Shown here one piece after another: positions 25,600-35,318 of a stretch of 64,000 bases of DNA. Source of the stretch: Pedobacter sp. FW305-3-2-15-E-R2A2 (lineage in GTDB: Bacteria > Bacteroidota > Bacteroidia > Sphingobacteriales > Sphingobacteriaceae); assembly GCF_038446955.1 (NCBI RefSeq), contig NZ_CP151803.1:4650001-4714000 (forward strand). The letters run 5' to 3'. A program made the position numbers and the translations under genes. Each line of letters opens with the position of its first letter. Position 1 is the first letter of the stretch. The notes beneath the pieces were generated by a model. The model saw only the letters and a program-made list of their open reading frames with translations, had not been told where the DNA came from and made no database searches.

Positions 25600-26018
25600 T
25601 TAATGAGGTTACTTTGTTCCTATCGCCTGGCTGTTTCATTTAAAAAAATATCACTAAAGAATTGACATGCAACGAATTATATACTTATCTCATATATTTC
25701 AAACTTAATAATAATTATGATCTTATACCACCAGGAAAAATTTAAGCTGTCATGGCGATTATTTCTAAGATCATATTTTATATGCCAGGATTTTTTAATT
25801 CGAAGCAAACTGTTTTATATCAAAAAGATGAACAAGATGAATATGTAGCACTTCCACTATGCAAGAAAGGTTAATTTCAACGCATACACTAAAATAAACC
25901 TCTTTTTTCGTTGATAGTTAGTGATCTATAGTTAGAAGGTAAAACCCACCCATTATACTATAAACATATTTTTATATTATCTTCAAACATTCAATCCTTA
26001 AACATAAAAAAAAATCTA
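25600..26018. other. Gene-free AT-rich spacer
   Basis: About 420 bases with no credible gene on either strand. It carries the upstream region of the lipoprotein gene at 26019. I see no strong palindrome or repeat. Confidence 0.5.
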
Positions 26019-26798
26019 ATGCAAGAAAAAACAATTAACTACTCTCCTTTTTTATTAGGGGCTTTACTTATGCTTGGTACGCTCGTAGGGTGTAAAAAAG
26101 ATAATGTTAGTCCATCAAAGCCGGAACCACCTGTACTTTCTATGAACCAATTGTACCAAAGCGCCATACTGGATGCAATGGTGGCTGATGATTCAGAAAT
26201 AATTGATACGTTATGGGCATTAACGCCTGAAAACAAGTCCTTACAATGGAAAACAATTAAAGGCAAACCATATGTTTTGATGGCTAGTTTTATGCGTTTT
26301 CCATCCAGCTATCCGGTTGGTGATTCAATTACTACTGTATGGGGTGAATCCTGGCTATTCATCCCGCAGCAAATGAAAGCACGCATAGGTTCTTCTTTCT
26401 CTCCAACAAGTGATACCACAATGCGTATCTGTCAGTTGTTGGGCCTACCCCCTGCTAATGAACGAAGCAATACGCACATCGCCGAGGTTTGGGTAAACCC
26501 CGAACGTTTGTACAGGCCGGCCGGCAGCCGGGTGATCAACACTAAAACAGCCAGTGCGCCACTAAGTAGTAATAGTCCTGAGAGTTTCAGTTCATGGTTT
26601 AATAATTACATTGTTTTCGCCTATTATCGAACATTATCAGCTACTACAGATTACCATTATCCCTGGACACGTTTGGGGTATACCTATGACTGGGCCCCCA
26701 AAGCAAAGGAGGTAGGATTAAGTGAATACGTTTTTCAAGCCAGTTCAGGCGCCTGGGTAGAAAAGGTATCAAAAGTGGGTAACTATTTTAAAAAATAG
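26019..26798 (+). CDS. Lipoprotein of unknown function
   Basis: A lipoprotein signal is clear: FLLGALLMLGTLVGC with C25 as the lipid site, followed by KKDN, then a proline-rich linker. The mature part (about 235 residues) has no domain I know. It contains aromatic-rich stretches (WGESWLFIP, YHYPWTRLGYTYDW) typical of beta-rich outer-surface proteins. The residue after the cysteine is lysine rather than a run of acidic residues, so surface export is not obvious. It stands alone before the NYN gene. Confidence 0.75.
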   Translation: MQEKTINYSPFLLGALLMLGTLVGCKKDNVSPSKPEPPVLSMNQLYQSAILDAMVADDSEIIDTLWALTPENKSLQWKTIKGKPYVLMASFMRFPSSYPVGDSITTVWGESWLFIPQQMKARIGSSFSPTSDTTMRICQLLGLPPANERSNTHIAEVWVNPERLYRPAGSRVINTKTASAPLSSNSPESFSSWFNNYIVFAYYRTLSATTDYHYPWTRLGYTYDWAPKAKEVGLSEYVFQASSGAWVEKVSKVGNYFKK

Positions 26799-26859
26799 TC
26801 CGACAATTAAAAATGATACAGGTTTATCTATCTTTAAACAAAATCCTACGACAAGGCTT

Positions 26860-27684
26860 ATGAAAAACGAGACAGACCTGAAACTCGCTGTACTAATAGA
26901 TGCAGATAATGTTCCCTACGCAAATGTAAAAGAGATGTTCGAGGAAATTGCCAAATACGGTACACCTACCTTCAAAAGAATCTATGCCGACTGGACCAAA
27001 CCCACAGTTTCCGGCTGGAAGAAAGTACTACTGGAAAATGCCATCACCCCCATTCAGCAGTATAGCTATTCCAGCGGTAAAAATGCGAGCGACAGTGCAC
27101 TGATAATTGATGCAATGGACATCCTCTATACAGGAAAAGTGGACGGCTTCTGTATTGTCTCCAGTGACAGTGACTTTACCCGATTGGCCACCAGACTTCG
27201 GGAAGCAGGGATGAAAGTAATTGGGATTGGCGAGAAGAAAACCCTTACGCCTTTTATTACTGCCTGTGATAAATTCATCTACATTGAGATCCTGAAACCT
27301 AAGTCGCAACCTTCGGAAGATAATAGCCTGTCACAAACCGCAACCGGCACTAAATCTGCGGAAACACAGCCTTTAAACAAGGTTGATCCCGGAATCATCA
27401 GACTCTTTACAGATAGCATTACCGATCTGGCAGATGAAGATGGATGGGCTTACCTTGGAGATCTGGGCAGTCTGATGATGAAGAAAAAACCAGATTTTGA
27501 TTCCAGAAATTATGGGTTCTATAAATTGCTGCCTTTAATAAAAAGCATCAACCGCTTTGAAGTGGATGAAAGAGAAAGTGGTAAATCTAATGTTAAACAC
27601 ATCTATATCAGAAAAATCACTCAACCGACACCCGCCACGAACCCACAAAAGCCCGGTAACAAGAGAAAATCGACAAAACGGTAA
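26860..27684 (+). CDS. NYN domain RNase-like protein with C-terminal LOTUS/OST-HTH domain
   Basis: Residues 8-145 are a PIN-like NYN domain of the limkain-b1 type: LAVLIDADNVPY (D14 and D16 region), NASDSALIIDAMDIL, and FCIVSSDSDFTRLATRLREAG with the acidic SSDSDF motif. After a polar linker, residues about 180-260 form an OST-HTH/LOTUS domain (GWAYLGDLGSLMMKKKPDFD, YGFYKLLPLIKSI). The pair suggests an RNA-binding ribonuclease. It is free-standing; a strong terminator follows it. Family assignment is firm, substrate unknown. Confidence 0.88.
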   Translation: MKNETDLKLAVLIDADNVPYANVKEMFEEIAKYGTPTFKRIYADWTKPTVSGWKKVLLENAITPIQQYSYSSGKNASDSALIIDAMDILYTGKVDGFCIVSSDSDFTRLATRLREAGMKVIGIGEKKTLTPFITACDKFIYIEILKPKSQPSEDNSLSQTATGTKSAETQPLNKVDPGIIRLFTDSITDLADEDGWAYLGDLGSLMMKKKPDFDSRNYGFYKLLPLIKSINRFEVDERESGKSNVKHIYIRKITQPTPATNPQKPGNKRKSTKR

Positions 27685-27707
27685 ACACTGTAATAATTAT
27701 AACAGAG

Positions 27708-27743
27708 AGACAGGTTCCAGTACGCTACTGAAACCTGTCTTTT
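27708..27743. terminator. Bidirectional intrinsic terminator
   Basis: AGACAGGTTCCAGTA (27708-27722) pairs with TACTGAAACCTGTCT (27726-27740) around CGC, with one mismatch, then a T-run. It sits between the converging NYN and methyltransferase genes. Confidence 0.85.
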
Positions 27744-27747
27744 AACA

Positions 27748-28599
27748 CTAGGACCATTTCTCCGCATAAATGACAATAGCGCTGGAGTCAATCACCACAT
27801 TTCCATCAGCATATTTTTGGTCCATTAAATCATAGACCTCCGCTTTTATTTTAGCTTTCGTAGCCTCATCGGCTTTACTTAATGCCGCAACAACAGGAGC
27901 TGCTACATCAGTCATCAGGTTCCAATACACATCCGTTGTCTTGCAATTCATTTTTCCCGCAATTTCCACTTCTGAAATATCAGTTAAGCCCGCCTTCAGA
28001 AACAGGTCAGACACGACACCCGTTTGGGCACAACGAAACATTCCCGGGGCTCCGGGCGGCACAGCAGGCTGCTCCATGTTTTTATTGATTGCTCCCATGA
28101 TTGCAGTCACCCAGAAGTTCTTTTCCGGAATGTCCCATACTGCTGTGGCAATTCTTCCTCCTGGCCTCAACACCCTTGCCATTTCCTTAGCTGCCAGCTG
28201 CATGTCGGGGAAGAACATGAAGCCAAACCGGCAACTGATGGCATCAAAAGAGTGGTCTGCAAATGGGAGTTTACTAACATCACAAACACGGGTATCAATG
28301 TTTCCAATATTTCTCCTTGCTGCATTTTCAGAGGCAATTTCTAACATGTCTTCTGCGAGGTCAGTCAGGATTACTTTTCCGGCGCCCAACCTGGAAGCGA
28401 TGGTTAATCCAGGCTCGCCTGTTCCTGATGCAATATCAAGCACGATGTCATTATTTTGAGGGTTAAGCAAGCGGACAATTTCATCACCCACAGGTTGTAA
28501 AAAATCCATCATAAGGTCATCCCATTTTTTCCAGCCAGATGAAAACTTATTCCATACCTCTTTTTGCTGGTCACGTATGATTTCGAATTCTTGTTCCAT
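27748..28599 (-). CDS. Class I SAM-dependent methyltransferase, UbiE-like
   Basis: SAM-binding motif I is VLDIASGTGEPGLTIA (near residues 53-68), motif II VILTDLAEDMLEIA, and motif III LPFADHSFDAISCRFGFMFF followed by EMARVLRPGGRIATAVW. This is the Methyltransf_11/UbiE type that acts on small molecules. The protein is soluble. It is a single gene ending at the bidirectional terminator. The substrate is not evident; a true menaquinone methyltransferase would show stronger UbiE motifs, so I leave it unnamed. Confidence 0.85.
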   Translation of the reverse strand: MEQEFEIIRDQQKEVWNKFSSGWKKWDDLMMDFLQPVGDEIVRLLNPQNNDIVLDIASGTGEPGLTIASRLGAGKVILTDLAEDMLEIASENAARRNIGNIDTRVCDVSKLPFADHSFDAISCRFGFMFFPDMQLAAKEMARVLRPGGRIATAVWDIPEKNFWVTAIMGAINKNMEQPAVPPGAPGMFRCAQTGVVSDLFLKAGLTDISEVEIAGKMNCKTTDVYWNLMTDVAAPVVAALSKADEATKAKIKAEVYDLMDQKYADGNVVIDSSAIVIYAEKWS

Positions 28600-28802
28600 A
28601 ACATTAAGATATTAGTTTGCTTACAAGCTACTGCCGGACCGTCCGGTATCACCTGTTCTATTCATTTGACTATTTTTAGTAAAATCAGACAATTAGCACC
28701 TTAAAAATTAACAATGAGCGAGACAAAAAATAGAAATAGAGAGGATTAGTAAACGATCCAAAGGAGATATCACTACATAAAGATACCGATATATTTTGAT
28801 AT

Positions 28803-28841
28803 ACAAAAAGTCTGCTATCTTACGATATGCAGACTTTTTGT
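28803..28841. terminator. Intrinsic terminator of the unknown minus-strand locus
   Basis: ACAAAAAGTCTGC (28803-28815) pairs exactly with GCAGACTTTTTGT (28829-28841), and the inner TATC/GATA pair lengthens the stem. It lies 42 bases after the stop of the last gene of the 28883-33046 locus. Confidence 0.8.
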
Positions 28842-28882
28842 TTGAATCGAAATCCAGAATTTGCGTCAGTAATTACATGGGC

Positions 28883-29152
28883 TTATGTTTCTTTGACCTC
28901 TACTAAACTTGCATAACCCCTCATTACCGAAACATCAGCTGGGTGTATCAGTACCTGAGGCCTGTACGAAGAAAATGTATAAGTGATGTTAAAGACCCCT
29001 TTCACCTGCAATTCGCCATCCCCGGTATATCGAAAATAGACGGGCTTTTGATCCGATGTAGTCAGATTATTTTCGTTTTCTGTTTCATGTATATCAGTAT
29101 CATTAGCAGAAGTAAATTGCAGGCTTTGCCTTTTTTGTCCGCAGCAGTTCAT
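28883..29152 (-). CDS. Small protein of unknown function, 89 aa
   Basis: The start MNCCGQKRQSLQF carries a CC pair. The middle is polar (NDTDIHETENENN) and the rest predicted beta: PVYFRYTGDGELQVKG, NITYTFSSYRP and HPADVSVMRGYASL. No signal peptide. It is the last gene of a minus-strand row, just before a strong terminator, which supports it being real. The family is unknown to me; it resembles small beta proteins that accompany phage-like or contractile structures, but this is weak. Confidence 0.6.
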   Translation of the reverse strand: MNCCGQKRQSLQFTSANDTDIHETENENNLTTSDQKPVYFRYTGDGELQVKGVFNITYTFSSYRPQVLIHPADVSVMRGYASLVEVKET

Positions 29153-29206
29153 GGTTTTAATTTTTAAGCGTGATTAAATTAATTTAGGTGCAACAATTGG
29201 AGCAGG

Positions 29207-29488
29207 CTAATTCTTTTTCATCATAATTTGTTCTAAAAATATTGCAGCTGCCGAGAACGAAAGAGTTAACAGTACTTTCTCCATCCAGTCGTTGCCGAAA
29301 TAAATTCCGAGTGGTAGTGCTACCCAAATAGATAAACAGAAGAAACAATCCATTAATGAACCAAAAAAGCTTTCACCTGCAAGTTTTCTTAGTTTATAAA
29401 TTACATCAAAAGGACCATCTTCGGCTTGTATTAAATGGGTAACACGCCAAACGGCGAGAACAGAAATTAGAAACAAATAGGCTGTCAT
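29207..29488 (-). CDS. DUF1360-like small membrane protein
   Basis: I take the ATG at 29488 (MTAYLFLISVLAVW), ten bases after the preceding gene ends. The frame opens at 29515, overlapping that gene. Three membrane segments are visible (residues 1-16, about 45-65 and 70-90). The motif DCFFCLSIWVALPLG, with C-x-x-C before a membrane helix, is the mark of the DUF1360 family. Such proteins are linked to spore coats in Bacillus and to phage-like islands elsewhere; their role in Bacteroidota is unknown. Confidence 0.65.
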   Translation of the reverse strand: MTAYLFLISVLAVWRVTHLIQAEDGPFDVIYKLRKLAGESFFGSLMDCFFCLSIWVALPLGIYFGNDWMEKVLLTLSFSAAAIFLEQIMMKKN

Positions 29489-29498
29489 TGCACATTGT

Positions 29499-31817
29499 TT
29501 ATGGTAAACGTTCAATGGCTACACCCGTGCTTATACTATAGGGAGCTGCATTTGCACCTGCTCCATAACCATTGGTTGTTCTTTTTGATGCCGATAAACC
29601 AATAGAAACGGTTGCATAACTTTCAGTAGGTTCAAGCCACTTTCCTGCCGGAACAGGTAAGGGTACGAAAGTGATCTGGTGTGAATTGGAATCTCCAAAT
29701 TTGCCCGCATCTGCCGTACCTCGAAAACCAGGACAACCATGTGCATCGTTATTATTTGGGTTATCACCATGTAAAATGGTCGGTTCTGGAATCAGACTCC
29801 CCAATCGTTTGACTTCAAAACCCGCAGAGGTACCGCATTTTCCGATAGACAGGTCATAATGATCCTGAAATACAGAATTAGGGTGAGTTTCGCAGGCTTT
29901 AAATCTAACGTTTAACGGACTGTTTAGAAAAGCCTCCTTAATGCGGTATAAATTACACTCTGCTTTTACAATGTTTACACCATCAGCATCAAACCAGACA
30001 TCATCTAAGCTAAAGCCCAGGTAATTGTTATCGATAAACATGGCGATCATATCTGTAGCACCTGGAATATGTTTTCCGGCAGCATCGTAGCCATCCATAC
30101 GGAAATAAACCGTTCCGGGTGCTGTACCCTGATAAATATTTGTATTTAGCTGAATTAGTCGGTTTTTGTCATATGGGATCCAGGGAATCCCTGCTTCAAT
30201 CTGAGCCTCTACGTTTAAGTAATAAGGCACTTTAATTGCCGGACCACCATCAACTTTTAACGGTACAGTATCGTACGTACCTATCAGTTTGGGTAATAGA
30301 TCCAAACCAATTCCTTGAAATAAATAGCCCATATAACCCTCGGCTACGTAATTCCAGGAGCTAAAAGGTTCCGACATATTTTTGCTATATCTAATGGTAT
30401 AGAAGGCAATTATAGGGTCTGTAGCCTTCCTTTGTGTATTGTACAAACAACCTTTTACATCTACGATACCTGCCCATGCGGCACAATCTATATTCAAATG
30501 CGCCAGAACATTATGGCTCGTAATGCGGCCGTCGGCATGTAAATGGTTATGTAAAGTAGCAGAATTTCTATCCATAGCAGCAAAAGCAAAACTTGCCGTA
30601 CTGTTTTGGTTGCTGCCTATGATTACATTTCCTAAAGCGCCAATCATATTGCCATTAAAGCAGCTGAAAGGTTTCGGTATTACCGATGCAGGGATGCAAA
30701 TGTCAATACGTTTAATTTGGCTTACGTTGAAATAACAGGCACTTTCGTACAAAACAGGTGCCCCAACGGTAGTTCCAGGAATACTGACAATCAAATCCGG
30801 CAATCGCTGGATGGCAACATTCTCCCCGGCAACAAAGTCTGTAAAGACTTCATCGAATACATCACTAAGTGTATGTTTATAATGGAAAATATAGTTACCA
30901 TTCATATCGGTAACAGCAAAGCCTAAATTTCTTCGCTCTCCGGTACCGGTATATGGATTTCCAAGTTTTTCCGCAGTGGTACGGTCATATTCTTCGAAAT
31001 TTAAGCTGATGTTTTTACCATCGGAAACACTGCATCCAAAACGGGCATTGTCAAAAATGCCGACGATATCGCGATGCGCTGCGGCCAACACACTGCTGAC
31101 CTTGGAATCCAATTCGATGGTTTTACTAAATTTCAGCGTTTTCTCCGGGGAGATATTTTCAGTAGCTTTTTTATTGGCTGCTTTGGTATCAATGGCCTTT
31201 TCTTCCTTTTCGATGTTAAATACATCGGCCATGCGAACAGGTGTTTGACGATCATCCATTAAGTTAATCATAATGGGTCTAAAAGGTCCCGGATCTGGCG
31301 GATTTGGGTTGACAATAACCGGCGGAATGCGCTCAGGATAATATTTTTCAATAATTTCACGTATTCTTGGGTTCTTTAATGCCCTTTCTAAAGCATCAGG
31401 ATGATCAATCACAAAATGACTGCGATAGCAGGGATTATATAAACAGCTGCCGCTGTAAGTGCTGACATGACCATAGGCTAAAAAGTCCTGAGAACCGGCC
31501 GGTGTAATGCAGGTCAGTATCAAATCATCGAAATCCTGATCGGCCCCCGCATCATTGGATTGAATTTGAAACTGGTAGGTTCCCCCTACTTTGGTTGGAA
31601 ATTTAATCCGGGCATCAGAATTCTGGAAACCCGTACCCGGATTATTTTGGATATTAAGGGTCCACATGGCACCATTAACTACCACATCGGCTGCGCCGAC
31701 TGTACCTGGATAGGTCCCGTTTCCGCTTGTCGCGCCTTGCACTACAAACTGTTGTTTAAAGGCTGCATTTTTGGCCGTAACTCGTATGGTCCAATTGCCT
31801 TGCATAGAAATATACAT
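29499..31817 (-). CDS. Large beta-rich protein of unknown function, 772 aa
   Basis: There is no signal peptide. The first 110 residues look like a beta-sandwich (GNWTIRVTAKNAAFKQQF, GAMWTLNIQN, KVGGTYQFQIQSNDAG). Around residue 115-135 there is SGSCLYNPCYRSHF, then a proline-rich linker (IPPVIVNPNPPDPGPFRP). Residues 220-420 contain FAVTDMNGNYIFHYKH, similar to carboxypeptidase-regulatory-like folds. The C-terminus is again beta-rich with cysteines. The gene is followed by the DUF1360 protein and preceded by a 378-residue protein with matching cysteine-rich character. Joint function, perhaps a surface or particle structure, is a guess. Confidence 0.6.
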   Translation of the reverse strand: MYISMQGNWTIRVTAKNAAFKQQFVVQGATSGNGTYPGTVGAADVVVNGAMWTLNIQNNPGTGFQNSDARIKFPTKVGGTYQFQIQSNDAGADQDFDDLILTCITPAGSQDFLAYGHVSTYSGSCLYNPCYRSHFVIDHPDALERALKNPRIREIIEKYYPERIPPVIVNPNPPDPGPFRPIMINLMDDRQTPVRMADVFNIEKEEKAIDTKAANKKATENISPEKTLKFSKTIELDSKVSSVLAAAHRDIVGIFDNARFGCSVSDGKNISLNFEEYDRTTAEKLGNPYTGTGERRNLGFAVTDMNGNYIFHYKHTLSDVFDEVFTDFVAGENVAIQRLPDLIVSIPGTTVGAPVLYESACYFNVSQIKRIDICIPASVIPKPFSCFNGNMIGALGNVIIGSNQNSTASFAFAAMDRNSATLHNHLHADGRITSHNVLAHLNIDCAAWAGIVDVKGCLYNTQRKATDPIIAFYTIRYSKNMSEPFSSWNYVAEGYMGYLFQGIGLDLLPKLIGTYDTVPLKVDGGPAIKVPYYLNVEAQIEAGIPWIPYDKNRLIQLNTNIYQGTAPGTVYFRMDGYDAAGKHIPGATDMIAMFIDNNYLGFSLDDVWFDADGVNIVKAECNLYRIKEAFLNSPLNVRFKACETHPNSVFQDHYDLSIGKCGTSAGFEVKRLGSLIPEPTILHGDNPNNNDAHGCPGFRGTADAGKFGDSNSHQITFVPLPVPAGKWLEPTESYATVSIGLSASKRTTNGYGAGANAAPYSISTGVAIERLP

Positions 31818-31909
31818 AGTTTTGATTATTTTAAAAGCCTACTCTTTCACAGGATTTTCGGCTGACTCCCCTATTTTTACTTTAGATAAGTTGTCTTCAA
31901 CCTCAACGC

Positions 31910-33046
31910 TTAGCTATCTTCTTCCCCGGCATCACAATCATTAGGACAACAACGATACTCCTGTGATTTTTCAAGGAGTTCTATTTGCTTACGTAAAAGT
32001 TCATTTTGTAAATGGATACGTTCTCTTGCCGCAGGCTCGCAGGTATTACATTCATCCAGACAGCCTTTTACAATGACTCCCGCAGTTGGTAAAGAGAATT
32101 CCATCGAAAACTCAAATTTCTTACGGTAGGCAGCTGATATTTCGCCTTTATCATCTAAAATACCGGCTGCAATTAAGTCTTTGTTTAACTCTTTTAAGGC
32201 TTCTTCCCGCATTGCAGGTGTGATGGTCGGATTTACGAAAGCAACATTTGTAAATCCCGAAACGCTAATTAGTTTTTCAATACTTAGCAATTCAAATTTT
32301 ACAACTTGCTTTTTGTTCATCCGATAAAAAAAGTACGAGATGGCATGACAACCATTAGGATTTGAAAACTCACGGGAAGAAGACTCGAAATGATCTTCCG
32401 ACTGGCCTTCGGCATGTACCTTGGTGGCCACCTCGCCAATCGAAATGGAATGTGCTTTATGTGTCGCATTTACCGCCTGACTTGCCGACGCCCGCATATT
32501 ACTGCTTTGACTGTTCAAATAATCCAGGGTAGAGGAGCCATTGTGATTTTTGTTAGCATTGCTATTGCTATCCACACCCGGACTAAATGGATTGATATCT
32601 ATACTAGTACTCGAGCCGCCGCTAAAGTCCCAATGGTCTTTATTTTGGCTGCTTTGATGCCCCGACTGGTTGTTTTCCATATCAGAAAAATAACTTTGAG
32701 ATGCTTTCATAAAGTATTGTTCTTCTGATATTTGTTCAGAACGGTAGCTTAGCTGGGTACTGGCATCGTAAGTAAACTGACTTCTTCTATCGGTAGTAAC
32801 CAACCGTACTTTTTCGCCGGGCAATAAGGTCGTTGTATAAACCGGATCACCCAATACATTACCTATGGTACACCGGCTTAACCTAAAGCTAATTAATAGC
32901 TGGGCCATCAGGGCCGTTTGCCTGTCCTGCCCTCTTATGGCCAGTGGATAATTTAATGTGCGCGTAAAAACCAATACATCGCAATTGCTGTCTTTTAATA
33001 ATTCCGGACAGCAGGGAACTTTTAGGGATTCATCTTTACTTTCCAT
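31910..33046 (-). CDS. Cysteine-containing protein with low-complexity middle, 378 aa
   Basis: The N-terminal 110 residues include LKVPCCPELLKDSNCDVL and LPGEKVRLVTTDRRSQF. A serine/asparagine-rich stretch (about residues 120-180, GGSSTSIDINPFSP, NSNANKNHNGSS) follows. The C-terminus has GCLDECNTCEPAARERI, a coiled coil (NELLRKQIELLEKS) and ends YRCCPNDCDAGEEDS. It is the first gene of the minus row and divergent from the gene at 33327, which also ends with a cysteine-containing tail. No family recognised; an outer structural protein with disulphides or metal binding is possible. Confidence 0.6.
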   Translation of the reverse strand: MESKDESLKVPCCPELLKDSNCDVLVFTRTLNYPLAIRGQDRQTALMAQLLISFRLSRCTIGNVLGDPVYTTTLLPGEKVRLVTTDRRSQFTYDASTQLSYRSEQISEEQYFMKASQSYFSDMENNQSGHQSSQNKDHWDFSGGSSTSIDINPFSPGVDSNSNANKNHNGSSTLDYLNSQSSNMRASASQAVNATHKAHSISIGEVATKVHAEGQSEDHFESSSREFSNPNGCHAISYFFYRMNKKQVVKFELLSIEKLISVSGFTNVAFVNPTITPAMREEALKELNKDLIAAGILDDKGEISAAYRKKFEFSMEFSLPTAGVIVKGCLDECNTCEPAARERIHLQNELLRKQIELLEKSQEYRCCPNDCDAGEEDS

Positions 33047-33326
33047 TTTTTTTAAAATTTATGATTCATTCATTAGGGATTTTTGACTACAATCAAAGGA
33101 TGATAAGTCCTTCATTTAGATTCGCTTTTTTTGACAGATTAAAGTTCTAATGAATGCAAATGATACACAAGGTAGCCGACACGGTTTCTGCACGCGTATT
33201 AGTACGCAGCTGCGATATGGCTTTTACGCAATTATTGGCAAAAGGCAACTTATTGACGCTAAGTCTTTGAAATACAGTTGATAAATCTCTAATTTTAATA
33301 AACCATACTAAACGAACCTTATAAAA

Positions 33327-33800
33327 ATGGAAACTAAAAACAGACAACACCCGATCGATGGTACTGAAGGCGATCCAATAGATTCAAATATTGCCGCTGC
33401 CTGGACAACAAATTATCGCATCATGAATCCCAATGAAACGATTTCACATTTTTTTGGTAATCAGATTTTACAGCAGATCCTTAACCAGCCCGATTGCCTG
33501 GGCATCCGTATCTATTATGCGAATGAATTAAGGCTAAATTGGGTTCAACGTATTTTTATTACCATCAGCAATTTTTTGCGTTGGATTGCTGGCGCTTATG
33601 GTGTAAAACACCTGATCTTGGTAGGCAGCGACAAAGATGGCATAGATCAAATTCCGGAGCAGGTTCCAACAATGGCTCCGACAGGCTCAGAAACGGTAAT
33701 GATGGCCATGTCTTTTGATACCGTAAAGTATACGATGGCAGAACAAGCCTCTCCATGTCCCGGCGGTGCGGGTTGTCCGGAAAATAAAATGACAAGTTAA
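33327..33800 (+). CDS. Unknown protein with cysteine tail, 157 aa
   Basis: It has no signal peptide. The middle reads ISHFFGNQILQQILNQ, GIRIYYANELRL and KHLILVGSDKDGID, and the end SPCPGGAGCPENK has two cysteines. It is divergent from the cysteine-rich gene at 33046 and 10 bases before a membrane protein gene, then a histidine kinase and a response regulator. That suggests the two-component system controls the whole unknown locus. No family is recognised. Confidence 0.55.
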   Translation: METKNRQHPIDGTEGDPIDSNIAAAWTTNYRIMNPNETISHFFGNQILQQILNQPDCLGIRIYYANELRLNWVQRIFITISNFLRWIAGAYGVKHLILVGSDKDGIDQIPEQVPTMAPTGSETVMMAMSFDTVKYTMAEQASPCPGGAGCPENKMTS

Positions 33801-33810
33801 AGAACCGATC

Positions 33811-34473
33811 ATGTCAACGCCTCTCCTTTTACAAAACTTATCAAGCTTGTCGGCACTTTTGCCCATAGCAGCGGCGATCGTTAACCGCAGACACTTAAAT
33901 CACCTGCAAAAAATTGCTGCTGTCTTCTTTATAATTTCGGCGCTATTCGACTTTAGTTTGCTTTTGGTGAGGCACTTAAACATCACATTAATTACCACTG
34001 GAGGGCGTGCCAACAATGCGCCCTTAATTCATTTATTTCTATTGGTAAGTGTCTTTTTTTATGCGTTAATCTATTTTAATGCATTTAATAAATTAACTTT
34101 AAAAAGGATCTCCGGAGTATTTGCCGGAATAGCCGGAGTTCTTATTTTAATTAATGCCTTTTTTATAGAAGGTTTATTAAAATTCCCTTCTATTGGAAAT
34201 ACAATTTTAAGCGTAACCTTAATTTTATTGTCTTTGTTATATTTCTGGCAATTGCTTGCTCAAGTTGAAATTGTTCGTCTCGAAAAGCAACCCATGTTTT
34301 GGATAAGTGCCGGAGTTTTATCGTATTGTAGTATCAATATTTTTTTATTTATGCTCATGAGGTCGCTAGGATCGCTATCTCCAAATTTTTGGACCATTCA
34401 CTCTGTCATTAATATAATCGCTAACTCTTTATTCGCAATTGCCTTACTTTGCAAACCCCGGAAACCGATATAA
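33811..34473 (+). CDS. Integral membrane protein with seven predicted helices
   Basis: Hydrophobic segments at about residues 10-25, 37-53, 72-92, 100-120, 130-150, 163-183 and 195-215 give seven membrane helices with short loops. There is no enzyme motif. The 3' end overlaps the histidine kinase gene by 25 bases, so the two are translationally coupled. A membrane sensor input for the kinase is the natural reading, as in 7TM-kinase pairs. Confidence 0.7.
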   Translation: MSTPLLLQNLSSLSALLPIAAAIVNRRHLNHLQKIAAVFFIISALFDFSLLLVRHLNITLITTGGRANNAPLIHLFLLVSVFFYALIYFNAFNKLTLKRISGVFAGIAGVLILINAFFIEGLLKFPSIGNTILSVTLILLSLLYFWQLLAQVEIVRLEKQPMFWISAGVLSYCSINIFLFMLMRSLGSLSPNFWTIHSVINIIANSLFAIALLCKPRKPI

Positions 34474-35246
34474 CCGAAGTACTCATTATTGGTACACTTG
34501 TGGTAGTTTTGCTGCTGGTATTTTTGTTTTTATTTGTCATCCTTTACCAGCGAAAAACGCTAAAATACCAGGAAGAAAAACGTAAAATGCAAGCCGAAGC
34601 ACAGAACAGTTTCTTGCGGGCCATTTTTGAAACACAGGAAAGCGAACGCAAACGTTTATCAGTTGATCTACACGATAGTGTAGGACAGGTGCTATCGGCC
34701 ATTAAATTAAATTTGCACCGCATTGATAAATTATCCGGCAATGCCGAAAATGCATCAGCCTTGCTGGCCTGTACCCGTAAATTAACCGACGAATGTATAC
34801 AGGAAATACGCAACATCATTCATAATGTTTTACCTCCGGTTTTAATAGATTTTGGATTGGCCGATGCTCTGAAAGATCTGTGTAATTACGTGCAGCAAAA
34901 CACAGGCATGCAGGTCAATTACAGTCAAAATTTAAAAGGAGAACGCTTTAAGCCGGAAGTAGAAATTACGCTTTACCGTATGGTGCAGGAATTGTTTGGC
35001 AATGCCATAAAACATGCACAGGCCTCTGTAATAGAGATTACCTTAAACAAAGAAGCAGAATTGCTTTGCTTAAACTTCAAAGACGATGGTATCGGATTTA
35101 ATAAAAAAACGGTAGTGCATGGCTTTGGGTTAAAAAACCTGCAAAGCAGATCTCAATTGATCAAAGCCGATATCAAAACTTATTCAGAAATGGAAAAAGG
35201 CACACAAACCACGATTACTTTAAACATCAATAAACTTGATAATTAA
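34449..35246 (+). CDS. Sensor histidine kinase, NarX/LytS (HisKA_3) type
   Basis: The frame begins with TTG at 34449; no ATG precedes the membrane helix (residues 10-33), so TTG is the likely start. A short coiled coil leads to the HisKA_3 box ERKRLSVDLHDSVGQVL with phospho-acceptor H75. The ATPase domain shows QELFGNAIKHA (N box), DDGIGFNKK and GFGLKNLQSR (G boxes). It has no sensor domain of its own and overlaps the 7TM gene, which probably supplies input. It is followed after 72 bases by its response regulator. Confidence 0.9.
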   Translation: MQTPETDITEVLIIGTLVVVLLLVFLFLFVILYQRKTLKYQEEKRKMQAEAQNSFLRAIFETQESERKRLSVDLHDSVGQVLSAIKLNLHRIDKLSGNAENASALLACTRKLTDECIQEIRNIIHNVLPPVLIDFGLADALKDLCNYVQQNTGMQVNYSQNLKGERFKPEVEITLYRMVQELFGNAIKHAQASVIEITLNKEAELLCLNFKDDGIGFNKKTVVHGFGLKNLQSRSQLIKADIKTYSEMEKGTQTTITLNINKLDN

Positions 35247-35318
35247 CTTATTGCAGGTTATATTTATACCATGTTTTTGAATTTTAAAATTACTTAGACA
35301 TCACCATACCTTTAACCT